Positions 1-7,100 of a stretch of DNA of 13,899 nucleotides are shown here, in pieces (position 1 is the first letter of the stretch; the number at the start of each line of letters is the position of its first letter). The notes beneath the pieces were generated by a model. That model made no database searches. It saw only the letters and a program-made list of their open reading frames with translations, and was not told the origin of the DNA. Source of the stretch: a bacterium (lineage in GTDB: Bacteria; JACRDZ01; JAJRWM01); NCBI GenBank assembly GCA_024276815.1, contig JAJRWM010000154.1, positions 1 through 13,899 of the forward strand, written 5' to 3'. The position numbers were made by a program, and so were the translations under genes.

Positions 1-117
1 ACCTTGAAGTTGCGGGGTTTGGATGTACGGGAACGCTTCAAAACGACGCTGGACTCCCTGGCCGCCAACCCTGAGCGCGATGTTTATTCCCTCCTCTTCT
101 CCCCCGACACCAGCTAA
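1..117 (+). CDS. C-terminal end of an unidentified protein (5' truncated by window edge)
   Basis: The first frame is open from base 1 to a TAA at 115-117, giving 38 residues that end in LFSPDTS. Third codon positions are rich in G and C and composition is protein-like, which favours real coding, but a stretch this short can be open by chance. The segment is hydrophilic and mixed in charge (LDVRERF, NPERD) with no motif I recognise. It lies upstream of the rpsU promoter and on the same strand, so it would be the end of the preceding transcription unit. I do not assign a function. Confidence 0.45.
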   Translation, partial: TLKLRGLDVRERFKTTLDSLAANPERDVYSLLFSPDTS

Positions 118-160
118 TCCCCCACTTCACTGACGCCTTACGAAATTTCAACAAAAATTA

Positions 161-189
161 TTGACTTATCCAGGATAAAATAATATAAT
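161..189 (+). promoter_or_regulatory. Sigma70-type promoter for rpsU-yqeY-cvpA
   Basis: A -35 element TTGACT (161-166) is followed by a 17-base spacer and a perfect -10 TATAAT (184-189). This is near consensus in both sequence and spacing. Transcription would start around 196, giving a leader of about 50 nt before the rpsU start. A strong housekeeping promoter fits a ribosomal protein gene. I see no clear terminator between the preceding gene and this promoter. Confidence 0.85.
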
Positions 190-228
190 CTGACAACCCA
201 AATTTTAATAGAATATTATAGGGTAACC

Positions 229-237
229 GAGGAGGTG
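229..237 (+). promoter_or_regulatory. Ribosome binding site deciding the rpsU start
   Basis: GAGGAGGTG is an extended match to the anti-Shine-Dalgarno sequence and ends nine bases before ATG 247. An in-frame GTG at 235 lies inside this site, so it cannot be the start that the site serves. ATG 247 is therefore chosen. Confidence 0.85.
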
Positions 238-246
238 TTTAATTTT

Positions 247-450
247 ATGGTCGGGGTTATTGTTAAAGAGGAGGAATCCGTTGACAGTGCCCTTAAGAGG
301 TTCAAGAAGAAGTGTGAAAAATCCGGCGTTTTGATGGAAATGAAAAGGCGTGAGCGGTATGAGAAGCCTAGTGTCCGCCGGAAACGTAAGGCCTACGCGG
401 CAAAGAAGAAAATGATGAAAGCCGCTGCCAAGGCAAATCGTGACATATGA
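247..450 (+). CDS. rpsU: 30S ribosomal protein S21
   Basis: The 67-residue protein is a small, very basic component of the small ribosomal subunit. In the S21 family it acts at the 3' end of 16S rRNA during initiation. The sequence fits along its length: a [19 protein letters not shown] core, then [24 protein letters not shown] and a lysine/alanine-rich tail. Length is normal for the family. ATG 247 is chosen because the strong ribosome binding site at 229-237 is correctly spaced for it. Its stop overlaps the yqeY start as ATGA, so translation of the two genes is probably coupled. It is the first gene of the operon driven by the promoter at 161-189. Identity is secure. Confidence 0.96.
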   Translation: MVGVIVKEEESVDSALKRFKKKCEKSGVLMEMKRRERYEKPSVRRKRKAYAAKKKMMKAAAKANRDI

Positions 451-905
451 CCGATAAATCTCTTTTGGAACAGCTTGACACCGAGATACGCCGGGCGATG
501 AAAGAAAAAAAGTCGTTGCGGCTCTCGGTGTTGAGAATGTTAAAAACAGCCTTAACTAATGAGAAGATCGCCCGAAAAGGCGATCTTGGCTCCCAAGATG
601 AATTAACCGTGGTTAGCCGTTTGGCTAAACAACGGGTTGAAGCGGCCAGCGGGTTCCGTCAGGCGAACCGGGAAGAACTGGCCTCGAAGGAAGAACAAGA
701 ACTAAGCATCCTGCAGGAATACCTCCCCCAACAGTTATCAGAAGATGAAATCGGCGGGCTTGTCGATAGCGCTGTTGAACAATGTCAGGCCGCAAGTCCG
801 AAGGATATGGGGAAGGTCATGAAAATAATCGCCCCCCAAATCAAAGGCAAGGCCGATGGCAAGTTGGTCAGCCAACTGGTTCAAAGAAAATTAAGCGCCC
901 TTTAA
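447..905 (+). CDS. yqeY: GatB/YqeY domain protein
   Basis: The 152-residue protein has the usual length of stand-alone YqeY proteins. These carry the helical domain found at the C-terminus of the GatB subunit of the tRNA-dependent amidotransferase. Typical segments are the N-terminal [21 protein letters not shown], the central [27 protein letters not shown], and the C-terminal [30 protein letters not shown] role in tRNA binding is inferred from the GatB tail; the exact function of free YqeY is not settled. Placement directly behind rpsU, overlapping by four bases, is a widely conserved arrangement and supports the call. It has no separate ribosome binding site, in line with translational coupling. 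Confidence 0.93.
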   Translation: MTDKSLLEQLDTEIRRAMKEKKSLRLSVLRMLKTALTNEKIARKGDLGSQDELTVVSRLAKQRVEAASGFRQANREELASKEEQELSILQEYLPQQLSEDEIGGLVDSAVEQCQAASPKDMGKVMKIIAPQIKGKADGKLVSQLVQRKLSAL

Positions 906-917
906 ATTGTTATTGAT

Positions 918-1337
918 ATGCCATTAGCCACCTTCGATATTATCATTATCCTCATCATATTGTACAATCTGGTCCAGGGTTTCAGACGCGGCCTGATCCG
1001 TAGCCTTTTCTTTTTGCTGGGGCTGATTCTGGCGACCTTTTTCGCGCTCTCCTTTTATCGACCGGCCGGCGAGTACCTGTACCTTAATTTCCAGATCACT
1101 CACCCCTGGGCTGAATGCCTTAGCTTCAGTATAATTTGGATTTCTATCAGTTTTTTGGTAAACTGGCTGGGAATAGCGCTTAAAAAAGTGGCGAAGATTT
1201 TATTTGTTGGCTGGCTGGACCGGCTTGGCGGAGTGGTTTTGGGGCTGGGAAAAGCTTTTCTGATCATCAGCCTGATCTTGGTAAGCCTGACCAGGTTGAA
1301 CTTAAGTCCCAAAATAAAACAATCTTTGCGGGATTAA
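918..1337 (+). CDS. cvpA: CvpA family membrane protein, cut short by an in-frame TAA
   Basis: The 139-residue product matches the N-terminal and central part of the CvpA family, inner membrane proteins first linked to colicin V production. It opens with the typical FDIIIILIILYNLVQGFRRG segment (first helix, then glycine and arginine). Further hydrophobic helices lie at about 29-45, 70-87 and 103-122, and the family-like GWLDRLGGVVLGLGKAF precedes the last one. The ORF stops at TAA 1335-1337, right after the last membrane helix. The same frame then continues with a CvpA-like C-terminus to 1481, so the gene appears to carry a nonsense mutation or a sequencing error. The start lies 12 nt after yqeY with no evident ribosome binding site, suggesting coupled translation. 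All four or so helices survive, so the short product may still insert in the membrane. Confidence 0.85.
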   Translation: MPLATFDIIIILIILYNLVQGFRRGLIRSLFFLLGLILATFFALSFYRPAGEYLYLNFQITHPWAECLSFSIIWISISFLVNWLGIALKKVAKILFVGWLDRLGGVVLGLGKAFLIISLILVSLTRLNLSPKIKQSLRD

Positions 1338-1481
1338 CAACTGGCTCCTCACCTGTTAAAGCTAACGCCTTTGATCTACCTTAATGTTGTTAAGGTTTTC
1401 AAAGACCCGTATTCGCGTTATTATCTTGATTGGTATAGCGGTATTGAGGAAATATACCAGGATATTACATCTAAGCCATAG
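1338..1481 (+). pseudogene. cvpA: C-terminal remnant of cvpA behind the in-frame stop
   Basis: Directly after TAA 1335-1337 the same frame reads 47 sense codons, beginning QLAPHLLKLTPLIYLN and ending QDITSKP, to TAG 1479-1481. The (S)-x-L-A-P-x-L-L pattern followed by an amphipathic tail is what CvpA proteins have after their last membrane helix. Both other frames hit stops quickly, so this is a point nonsense change rather than a frameshift. No start codon with a ribosome binding site opens the remnant. The full-length gene would be 918-1481, giving 187 residues if the stop codon were sense, a normal CvpA length. Confidence 0.75.
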
Positions 1482-1495
1482 AATGAGAAACGATT

Positions 1496-2458
1496 TTGAA
1501 ACTTCAGGAATTAATGACAACAGTTGTTGAACTGGGTATAAAAAACGATCCCCGGGGTAAAAAAAGGGTCGAAAAAGAACTGGCTAATGAAAAAAATGCT
1601 TTCAAAAAGCTTGAAAAAGAGGAAAAAGCTTATTTTGACCAGGAAAGATTGAAAAATCCCTATGCCGATACCAGGATTTTATACGGCGACACCAATACCG
1701 ATATCCAGAATGTCCTGGTGGGCGTTGATATGGAGACCAGCGAGATTCTGCTGGCTGACCGGCTGAGGCGAATGGGCAAAAAAATAGATCTGGTGATCGC
1801 TCATCATCCTGAAGGCAGCGCTTACGCCAGGTTTGCCGACGTCATGGGGATGCAGGCTGATATCCTGAGTCGCTATGGGGTGCCGATTAACGTGGCGGAG
1901 GGCATTATGAAGCCGCGGATCAAGGAAGTCGCCGAAAGGGTGATGCCGGCCAATCATCAGCGAGCGGTGGAAGCCGCCCGGTTGCTGGATATTCCTTTCA
2001 TGTGTATCCACACTCCCGCTGACAACTCGGTCACCACTTTTTTGCAAAAATTGTTCGATAAAAAGGAACCGGAAACCATCGCTGAAGTTTTAAAAATATT
2101 AAAAGATATCCCTGAATACCAGGAGGGCATGAGGCTGGGCAACGGTCCCGGCGTTTTGGTGGGGGGCAAGGAAAACCGGGCCGGAAAAATATTTGTCGAT
2201 ATGACCGGCGGCACCGGCGGCTCCACCAAAGCCTTCGAAAAGCTGGCGCAAACGGACAGGGGTACCATCGTCGGAATGCATATCGGGCCTGAGCATAAAA
2301 AAGAAGCCGAAAAGCACCATATTAACGTGGTAATAGCCGGTCATATGAGCAGCGACTCCTTAGGCTTGAACCTGGTCCTGGACGAACTGGTGAAAAAAGG
2401 TCTGGAAACGGTCTATCATTGTTCCGGTTTTACCCGCATAAGCCGGCTTAAGAAATAA
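1496..2458 (+). CDS. NIF3 (DUF34) family dinuclear-metal protein
   Basis: The 320-residue protein belongs to the NIF3/DUF34 family, which binds two metal ions and forms ring-shaped oligomers; its reaction is not firmly known. Visible family features are the His-His pair in LVIAHHPEG (H103, H104), the HTPADN segment (H172, D176), and the C-terminal VVIAGHMSSDSLG (H283, probably with D287). These sit in the order of the known metal ligands. A glycine-rich stretch, DMTGGTGGS, lies near 235-243. Residues 1-60 form a charged, lysine/glutamate-rich helical extension that is not part of the classic core. The start is TTG 1496 with only a weak GAG-containing site upstream; ATG 1514 (residue 7) is an alternative. 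It sits between cvpA and the aminopeptidase gene with short gaps, probably in one transcript. Confidence 0.85.
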   Translation: MKLQELMTTVVELGIKNDPRGKKRVEKELANEKNAFKKLEKEEKAYFDQERLKNPYADTRILYGDTNTDIQNVLVGVDMETSEILLADRLRRMGKKIDLVIAHHPEGSAYARFADVMGMQADILSRYGVPINVAEGIMKPRIKEVAERVMPANHQRAVEAARLLDIPFMCIHTPADNSVTTFLQKLFDKKEPETIAEVLKILKDIPEYQEGMRLGNGPGVLVGGKENRAGKIFVDMTGGTGGSTKAFEKLAQTDRGTIVGMHIGPEHKKEAEKHHINVVIAGHMSSDSLGLNLVLDELVKKGLETVYHCSGFTRISRLKK

Positions 2459-2477
2459 TCCTTGAAGCAGAACAGTA

Positions 2478-3626
2478 ATGAGTGAATTGGGTCAGGAAAA
2501 AATAAGCGCTACGTTGAAAAAACTGTTTACCGTTAACCTGGGGGTCAAAAAAAACGAGCGGGTATTGGTCTTTACTGATCGGCCGGCAAGCGAAGAATCC
2601 CTGGAGCCGGTTGACCGTAAACGACGGCGGGAAATTCAGGAAGTCGCGGCGATGGTGGCGACGGACGGCAAGGATTACTGCCAGACGATATTTCATTGTT
2701 ACCCTGAGACCAAACGGCACGGGGTTGAACCGCCTCAACCAGTTTGGGAACTGGCCTTTGGCCGGCCTTTAGTTGAGCGCCTGGTTGATAGGGGGCTGAT
2801 GCGGAAAATCCTGGATAAACGTCTGACCAGCGACGAAGTGACCATGGTCAGAAAGATAATCGCCGAACATTCTGAATCAGCCGTAAACGCGGTGGTCGGG
2901 TTAGCCTGGCACTCCACTTCGCATACCTTGTTCAGGAAGCTGCTGACGGAGGTCTGCGGCTGCCGCTACGCCAGTATGCCGGAGTTCGAAAAGCCGATGT
3001 TGACAGGAGCGATGGCTGTGGATTACGGTGATTTGACAGCTTGCTCGACTAAAATCGCGGACTGGCTGAAAACGGCTGAAAGGCTGCGGATAACAGCCCC
3101 CAACGGGACTGATTTGACTGTTGTCAGAGGCGAAAGACCGGTCGCCTGTGATGTCGGAGCGCTGGAGACCGCCGGCAGCTTCAGCAACCTGCCGGCCGGC
3201 GAGGTTTATTTCGCTCCGCTGGAAGGAAAAAGTGAAGGCAAACTGGTGTTTGAGATCGCCGAAGCCCGGGAACTTGACGGCCCTGTCGCCATTTATTTCC
3301 AAAAGGGACTCGTGGAAAAAGTAAGCGGTAACGATCCTTATGCCGAGTACCTGGAAAACCTTTTCCGGGAAAACCCCGCCTGCCGCAATATGGCGGAGCT
3401 TGGCATCGGCACCAACCGGGAAGCGAAAAATCCTCTTAATATTCTGGAGGCGGAAAAGGTCTGGGGCACTATCCACGTGGCCTTGGGAGACAATATCGGT
3501 TTTGGCGGCCAGACCGCCGCGCCCTTTCACCAGGATTATGTTGTCACTTCGCCGACAATGACTTTGATCGGATCGGATAAAAAAGAACAAACCGTCCTGA
3601 AAGATGGAATCTGGCTGGATTTATAG
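2478..3626 (+). CDS. M29-type metallo-aminopeptidase (AmpS/AmpT-like)
   Basis: The 382-residue protein resembles the M29 family of thermophilic-type aminopeptidases, cytoplasmic enzymes that release N-terminal residues using two metal ions. The full ligand set can be traced: LPAGEVYFAP (E242), MAELGIGTN (E307), GTIHVALGDN (H333) and FHQDY (H351, D353). The N-terminal half is the variable domain and contains LGVKKNERVLVFTD, the usual family opening. Length is slightly under that of AmpS and AmpT but complete at both ends. It starts 19 nt after the NIF3 gene and probably shares its transcript. The stop is only 6 nt from the end of the convergent bshA gene. Substrate preference cannot be read from sequence. 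A broader annotation would be leucyl aminopeptidase-like. Confidence 0.88.
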   Translation: MSELGQEKISATLKKLFTVNLGVKKNERVLVFTDRPASEESLEPVDRKRRREIQEVAAMVATDGKDYCQTIFHCYPETKRHGVEPPQPVWELAFGRPLVERLVDRGLMRKILDKRLTSDEVTMVRKIIAEHSESAVNAVVGLAWHSTSHTLFRKLLTEVCGCRYASMPEFEKPMLTGAMAVDYGDLTACSTKIADWLKTAERLRITAPNGTDLTVVRGERPVACDVGALETAGSFSNLPAGEVYFAPLEGKSEGKLVFEIAEARELDGPVAIYFQKGLVEKVSGNDPYAEYLENLFRENPACRNMAELGIGTNREAKNPLNILEAEKVWGTIHVALGDNIGFGGQTAAPFHQDYVVTSPTMTLIGSDKKEQTVLKDGIWLDL

Positions 3627-3632
3627 AAGGTT

Positions 3633-4748
3633 TTAATTCGCCCCGCAGGTTTTTTGATAAAGAGCTTCGTATTCAAGGACAATCTTCTCCAGGTTGAATT
3701 TCCTGGTAGCCATTACCCGGCCCGCTTTCGTCACCTTTTCGTGCAATACCGGGTCATTGAGAAGCTGGCCGGCTTTTTGGCTCATCCCGGCGAGATCATC
3801 GGGCGGGAAAAGAAACCCTCCGATACCGTCCTCAATCACTTCCGGCAGACCGCCGATCCGGCTGGCGATTACCGGCACCCCGCAGGTGACCGCTTCCAGC
3901 GCCGCCAAGCCAAAACTCTCCGAGGTGGAAGGCAGCAGAAATAAATCGGCCAGCGAGAGCAGCGGCACGATTTCTCTTTTCTCTTTCATGAATTCAACCT
4001 GATCCCGCAATCCCAGTTCCCGGCTGAGGTTTTCCACGTTTTTCAGTTCCGGTCCATCGCCAACCAGCCAAAGTTTAGCCGGCGTCTTTTCAGCTATCCG
4101 GGCAAATATCCGGACCACGTTATCAACTTTTTTCAGGGAACGGAAATTGGAAATATGGATGATAATCTTCTCCCGGACGCCTTCGTTAAAAACACCGGCC
4201 AGGCGGGAATACTTCTCGATGTTAATGAAGTTGTAAATAACTTCTATTGGCTTTACCAGGTTGAACTTTTCTTCCGTCTCTTCCTTCAGATAGCGGGAAA
4301 CGGCGGTGACCGCGTCGGACTGATTCAAACTGAAATTGGTAATGTTCCGATAGGCCGGGTCCAAAGCGGCCAGTTGAATATCCGTTCCATGGAGGGTGGT
4401 AATTATCTTGACCCGGTAAGGCTGGATTAGCTGTCTGGCCAGATAGGCGGCGGCCGCGTGAGGTATGGCGTAATGGAGATGGACAATCCGTAGCTCACAC
4501 TTGACGATAATCTCAGCGAGATGCGAGGCCAGCGCCAGGGTATAGGGCGGGAAACGAAAAACAGGATAAGGGATGACCTCCACCCGGTGAAAATAAATAT
4601 TGGTCGTATCAAGCTTAAGGCGAAAGGGTATCTCATAGCCGACAAAGTGAATCTCATGCCCTTTTTCAGCCAGAGCCAAGCCCAGTTCAGTCGCCACGGC
4701 GCTGCTGCCGCCGAAGGTCGGGAAACAAACCATGCCGATTTTCATCAT
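3633..4748 (-). CDS. bshA: N-acetyl-alpha-D-glucosaminyl L-malate synthase (bacillithiol step 1)
   Basis: The 371-residue GT4 glycosyltransferase would join GlcNAc from UDP-GlcNAc to L-malate, the first step of bacillithiol synthesis. It is recognisable as BshA rather than a generic GT4 enzyme by the N-terminal MKIGMVCFPTFGGS and ATELGLALAEKGHEIHF, by FRFPPYTLALAS, by HLHYAIPHAAAAYLA (about 90-104) and by TTLHGTDI (118-125). The C-terminal Rossmann half has NFRSLKKVDNV, GDGPE (230-234) and the E-x7-E motif ESFGLAALE (277-285). Length equals that of known BshA. Two adjacent ATGs exist at the start; the second gives the usual MKIG opening. It begins immediately after the bshC stop, so bshC-bshA form one operon and the context confirms the function. 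No bshB deacetylase gene is present here. Confidence 0.95.
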   Translation of the reverse strand: MMKIGMVCFPTFGGSSAVATELGLALAEKGHEIHFVGYEIPFRLKLDTTNIYFHRVEVIPYPVFRFPPYTLALASHLAEIIVKCELRIVHLHYAIPHAAAAYLARQLIQPYRVKIITTLHGTDIQLAALDPAYRNITNFSLNQSDAVTAVSRYLKEETEEKFNLVKPIEVIYNFINIEKYSRLAGVFNEGVREKIIIHISNFRSLKKVDNVVRIFARIAEKTPAKLWLVGDGPELKNVENLSRELGLRDQVEFMKEKREIVPLLSLADLFLLPSTSESFGLAALEAVTCGVPVIASRIGGLPEVIEDGIGGFLFPPDDLAGMSQKAGQLLNDPVLHEKVTKAGRVMATRKFNLEKIVLEYEALYQKTCGAN

Positions 4749-6380
4749 CTACCCTTCTATCTTAACCAGAAATCCGCCGGTATCGCCCTTGATTTGTTTT
4801 AATTCAGTCAACAGCTCATCAAGAAAATCCGGACCGTACTTAACCAGCAGGGGAAAAATATTGAATATCCGCTCCGCCGGTATGTTATACGGGAAAAACG
4901 CGTTATGAGCGTATTCAAGATCCTCCCCGGTTTTTGATTCCCGTTTCCTGATTTCATTCCAACCGTTTTGGTAAAGCCTGGTTGACTCAGCTTCCGCTTT
5001 GCGGGCAAAGGCCTGAACCTTTTGTTCCCAGTTGGGCAGGGAGGCTCCCATTAAGGGTGGCAGTTTATTGATATGCGAACGCAGTTCTCTTTGCCAGTTC
5101 CGCCATCGCTCCTCAATTTCGGCGCCCTGATTGTTTTTTACTATTTGGTATATTATTCGGTGCGGTTCTTCCTTAAGTTGTTCCCAGGTCAACCGGTAGC
5201 GGTTGATAATCCTGCTGGCCTTCGCTTCCTCAATGAATAGTTGCCAGCGGGGATAAATTACCGGCTGGACCAGGTCAAACTCTTGGTACGCCCGGTCAAG
5301 CTGGGCATGGTACGCGACTTCGCTCGGCCCGCCAACGTAGCCGGCGACGGGAAACAAGGCTTGCTGAGCCAATGGTCTTAAAAATACGTTGGGACTGACT
5401 TTTTGCGGTGATTTTTCGATGATACCGGCTATTTGTTCCCGGCTCATCCGCCGGCTACCCAGAAAAAAGCTACCGTCCCGGAGAGTGATTTCCTGTCTTT
5501 TGCCCCCTTCGAAAAGGAAAAACGGCAACTTGCCTGTTTTAGGCGGAACCTGGGGTTGGTAACCATCTCTTCGCAACCGTCCGCCGTTTCCTTTCGTTAA
5601 CGCGTGGAGCAGCTCCGGTCTTTCCAGGTTGTCCTGAAACAGCCGCCGCGCGTAGCGGGCAACCGGCAGGGCGGCCGGATCATAAATTATCAGACCATAT
5701 TTAAAAAAAAACTGGCCGAGGAGCCGGCTGAACCATTCCGCCATATTCTCACTGGCCCGGAAAGCGGTTGCAACACGCTCAATGATGTCAGCCCGGAATT
5801 CCGTCTCGACTAATTGGTCTTGTAGCGTCTGTTTAATCAGCGCCAGAAACTCGGAGCGGGTTTTCAGATGAAAGAAGGGGGTTCCGGCTTCGGCCTCGAA
5901 ATCAAGTTTCAGCTTATGTAACCGTCCCTGCCGCCCCAGCAGGTCCAGGTGGTCCACTTCATTGAGTCGCTGATCGTCGCTGGCTGTCCAGAATAAAGGG
6001 ACGTAAACCGTTTCGCTGTTCTGGTTAAGATGATGACACAGGGCGAGTGCCTGGATGGTTTTGTAGATGGTAAACAAACTGCCGGTCAACAACCCGGGCT
6101 GCTGGCCGGTCGCGATGACGACGGTGGTCTTTTTTTTGAGAGACTCAATATTTCGGATGGTTGCTTCCCGGGCGCCCAGTTTTTCGTTAAATAATCGGAG
6201 CGCCGTTAACAGTTCTTTATCGACATTATGTGTCTGAACCATTTCCCGTGCGGTTTCTTTTATCCCCTCCAGGGTCGGGGCGGCGCTGAAATAATCACGG
6301 GCATTCCCCCCGCCCCGCAGATAGTCCAGCATAAAATGGGGGAATTCAGGCTGTTCGAGTTTTTTTAATACCAGTTCCAT
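4749..6380 (-). CDS. bshC: Putative cysteine ligase BshC (bacillithiol last step)
   Basis: With the start chosen here the protein is 543 residues, close to the length of known BshC. BshC is credited with adding cysteine to glucosaminyl-malate, completing bacillithiol. The two signature blocks are VVIATGQQPGLLTGSLFTIYK and VPLFWTASDDQRLNEVDH, both in the first third. The later part has PSEVAYHAQLDRAYQEF and a charged C-terminal region compatible with the BshC coiled coil, ending YNIPAERIFNIFPLLVKYG, also typical. ATG 6380-6378 is preferred because AAGG lies nine bases upstream. An in-frame TTG at 6398 would add six residues but has no ribosome binding site. Its stop directly abuts bshA. Direct biochemical proof of BshC activity is limited for the family, so the reaction is by family knowledge. 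Confidence 0.94.
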   Translation of the reverse strand: MELVLKKLEQPEFPHFMLDYLRGGGNARDYFSAAPTLEGIKETAREMVQTHNVDKELLTALRLFNEKLGAREATIRNIESLKKKTTVVIATGQQPGLLTGSLFTIYKTIQALALCHHLNQNSETVYVPLFWTASDDQRLNEVDHLDLLGRQGRLHKLKLDFEAEAGTPFFHLKTRSEFLALIKQTLQDQLVETEFRADIIERVATAFRASENMAEWFSRLLGQFFFKYGLIIYDPAALPVARYARRLFQDNLERPELLHALTKGNGGRLRRDGYQPQVPPKTGKLPFFLFEGGKRQEITLRDGSFFLGSRRMSREQIAGIIEKSPQKVSPNVFLRPLAQQALFPVAGYVGGPSEVAYHAQLDRAYQEFDLVQPVIYPRWQLFIEEAKASRIINRYRLTWEQLKEEPHRIIYQIVKNNQGAEIEERWRNWQRELRSHINKLPPLMGASLPNWEQKVQAFARKAEAESTRLYQNGWNEIRKRESKTGEDLEYAHNAFFPYNIPAERIFNIFPLLVKYGPDFLDELLTELKQIKGDTGGFLVKIEG

Positions 6381-6391
6381 AGTTATAAGCC

Positions 6392-6420
6392 TTGACAAAA
6401 TCGAGCGTTTTTGTTCAAAT
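6392..6420 (+). promoter_or_regulatory. Promoter for the small TPR gene
   Basis: TTGACA (6392-6397), a perfect -35, is followed by 17 bases and TCAAAT (6415-6420), a four-of-six -10. Transcription would start near 6427 and give a leader of about 45 nt before ATG 6471. The -35 lies inside the alternative TTG start region of bshC. Confidence 0.6.
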
Positions 6421-6428
6421 ATCAGCAG

Positions 6429-6434
6429 ATTATA
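6429..6434 (-). promoter_or_regulatory. Probable -10 element of the bshC-bshA promoter
   Basis: Read on the - strand this is a perfect TATAAT. It is about 50 nt upstream of ATG 6380, a normal leader length. The best-spaced -35 (TGGTTG, bases 6457-6452) is poor, so the promoter is weak or needs an activator. It lies just beyond the -10 of the opposing TPR promoter, so the two promoters overlap. Confidence 0.4.
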
Positions 6435-6470
6435 AGTTGGTTCCGCGCAGGCAACCAGGAGAATTGTACT

Positions 6471-7097
6471 ATGTTTGGTCGTTCAGCAGAAGAAAAAGCT
6501 ATCGAAAAAGGTCTGGATTTCCAGAATGATGATAAATTTGAGAAAGCTGAGCAGGAGTTTAAGCGGGCGCTGGAAATTAATCCCGATTACAGCGACGCCT
6601 ATTATTATCTGGGCGTTCTTTACAAGATCCAGGGTGACACCGAGAAAGCGACTGAAAGTTACGAAAAAGCCCTGGAAATTGAGCCGACCAACAGCCGGGC
6701 CCGTTATATGCTCAAGTTGTTAACCGACGCTGACTCTGTCCTTTCAACCTCGCGCCGCTCTCCTTCCGGTATCCAGGGTGACACCAACACTCCCGTTCCG
6801 GAGATCAATCGGGACAAAATAAAAGAGGAACTCAAAGATGATATCCGGCAAAATTATCTTAAAGCTGTTCAACTCGCTAAAGAGGAAAAACTCACCGAAT
6901 CGATATCCTTTTTTGAAAGAACCGTTAAACTGAATCCCAATAATTTTAAAGCCCGCTATAACCTGGCGGTCGCTTATTTGCGCCTTGGCCATCCGGTAAA
7001 GGCGACCGCGCAACTTCGTCAGGCGATCAAGATCAACCCTCAATACGCTCCCGCCAAAACCGCTCTGGGCAAGATAACTAAGGGAAAATCCTCTTAA
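6471..7097 (+). CDS. Small tetratricopeptide repeat protein
   Basis: The 208-residue protein carries two pairs of TPR units. The first pair covers about residues 9-84 (GLDFQNDDKFEKAEQEFKRA, then YYYLGVLYKIQGDTEKATES) and the second about 126-203 (AVQLAKEEKLTESISFFERT, then YNLAVAYLRLGHPVKATAQL). A hydrophilic linker (about 85-120) separates them. No signal peptide or membrane helix is visible, so a cytoplasmic adaptor or scaffold role is likely. ATG 6471 is chosen because AGGAG (6457-6461) is nine bases upstream; an in-frame TTG at 6411 overlaps the promoter and is unlikely. The gene is divergent from bshC and convergent with the next gene, with only 3 bp between the stops. Binding partner unknown. 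Confidence 0.85.
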   Translation: MFGRSAEEKAIEKGLDFQNDDKFEKAEQEFKRALEINPDYSDAYYYLGVLYKIQGDTEKATESYEKALEIEPTNSRARYMLKLLTDADSVLSTSRRSPSGIQGDTNTPVPEINRDKIKEELKDDIRQNYLKAVQLAKEEKLTESISFFERTVKLNPNNFKARYNLAVAYLRLGHPVKATAQLRQAIKINPQYAPAKTALGKITKGKSS

Positions 7098-7100
7098 CGC

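Noticed and set aside
1335-1337. Stop codon reassignment as the explanation for the cvpA interruption
   Set aside because: TAA ends yqeY, the NIF3-like gene, bshA and both TPR genes at natural family ends; TGA and TAG also end genes here.
2901-3590. Long open frame on the - strand (229 codons) opposite the aminopeptidase gene
   Set aside because: It is fully covered by the M29-type gene with all metal ligands in place, and its product has no recognisable motif; it is a shadow of that gene's codon use.
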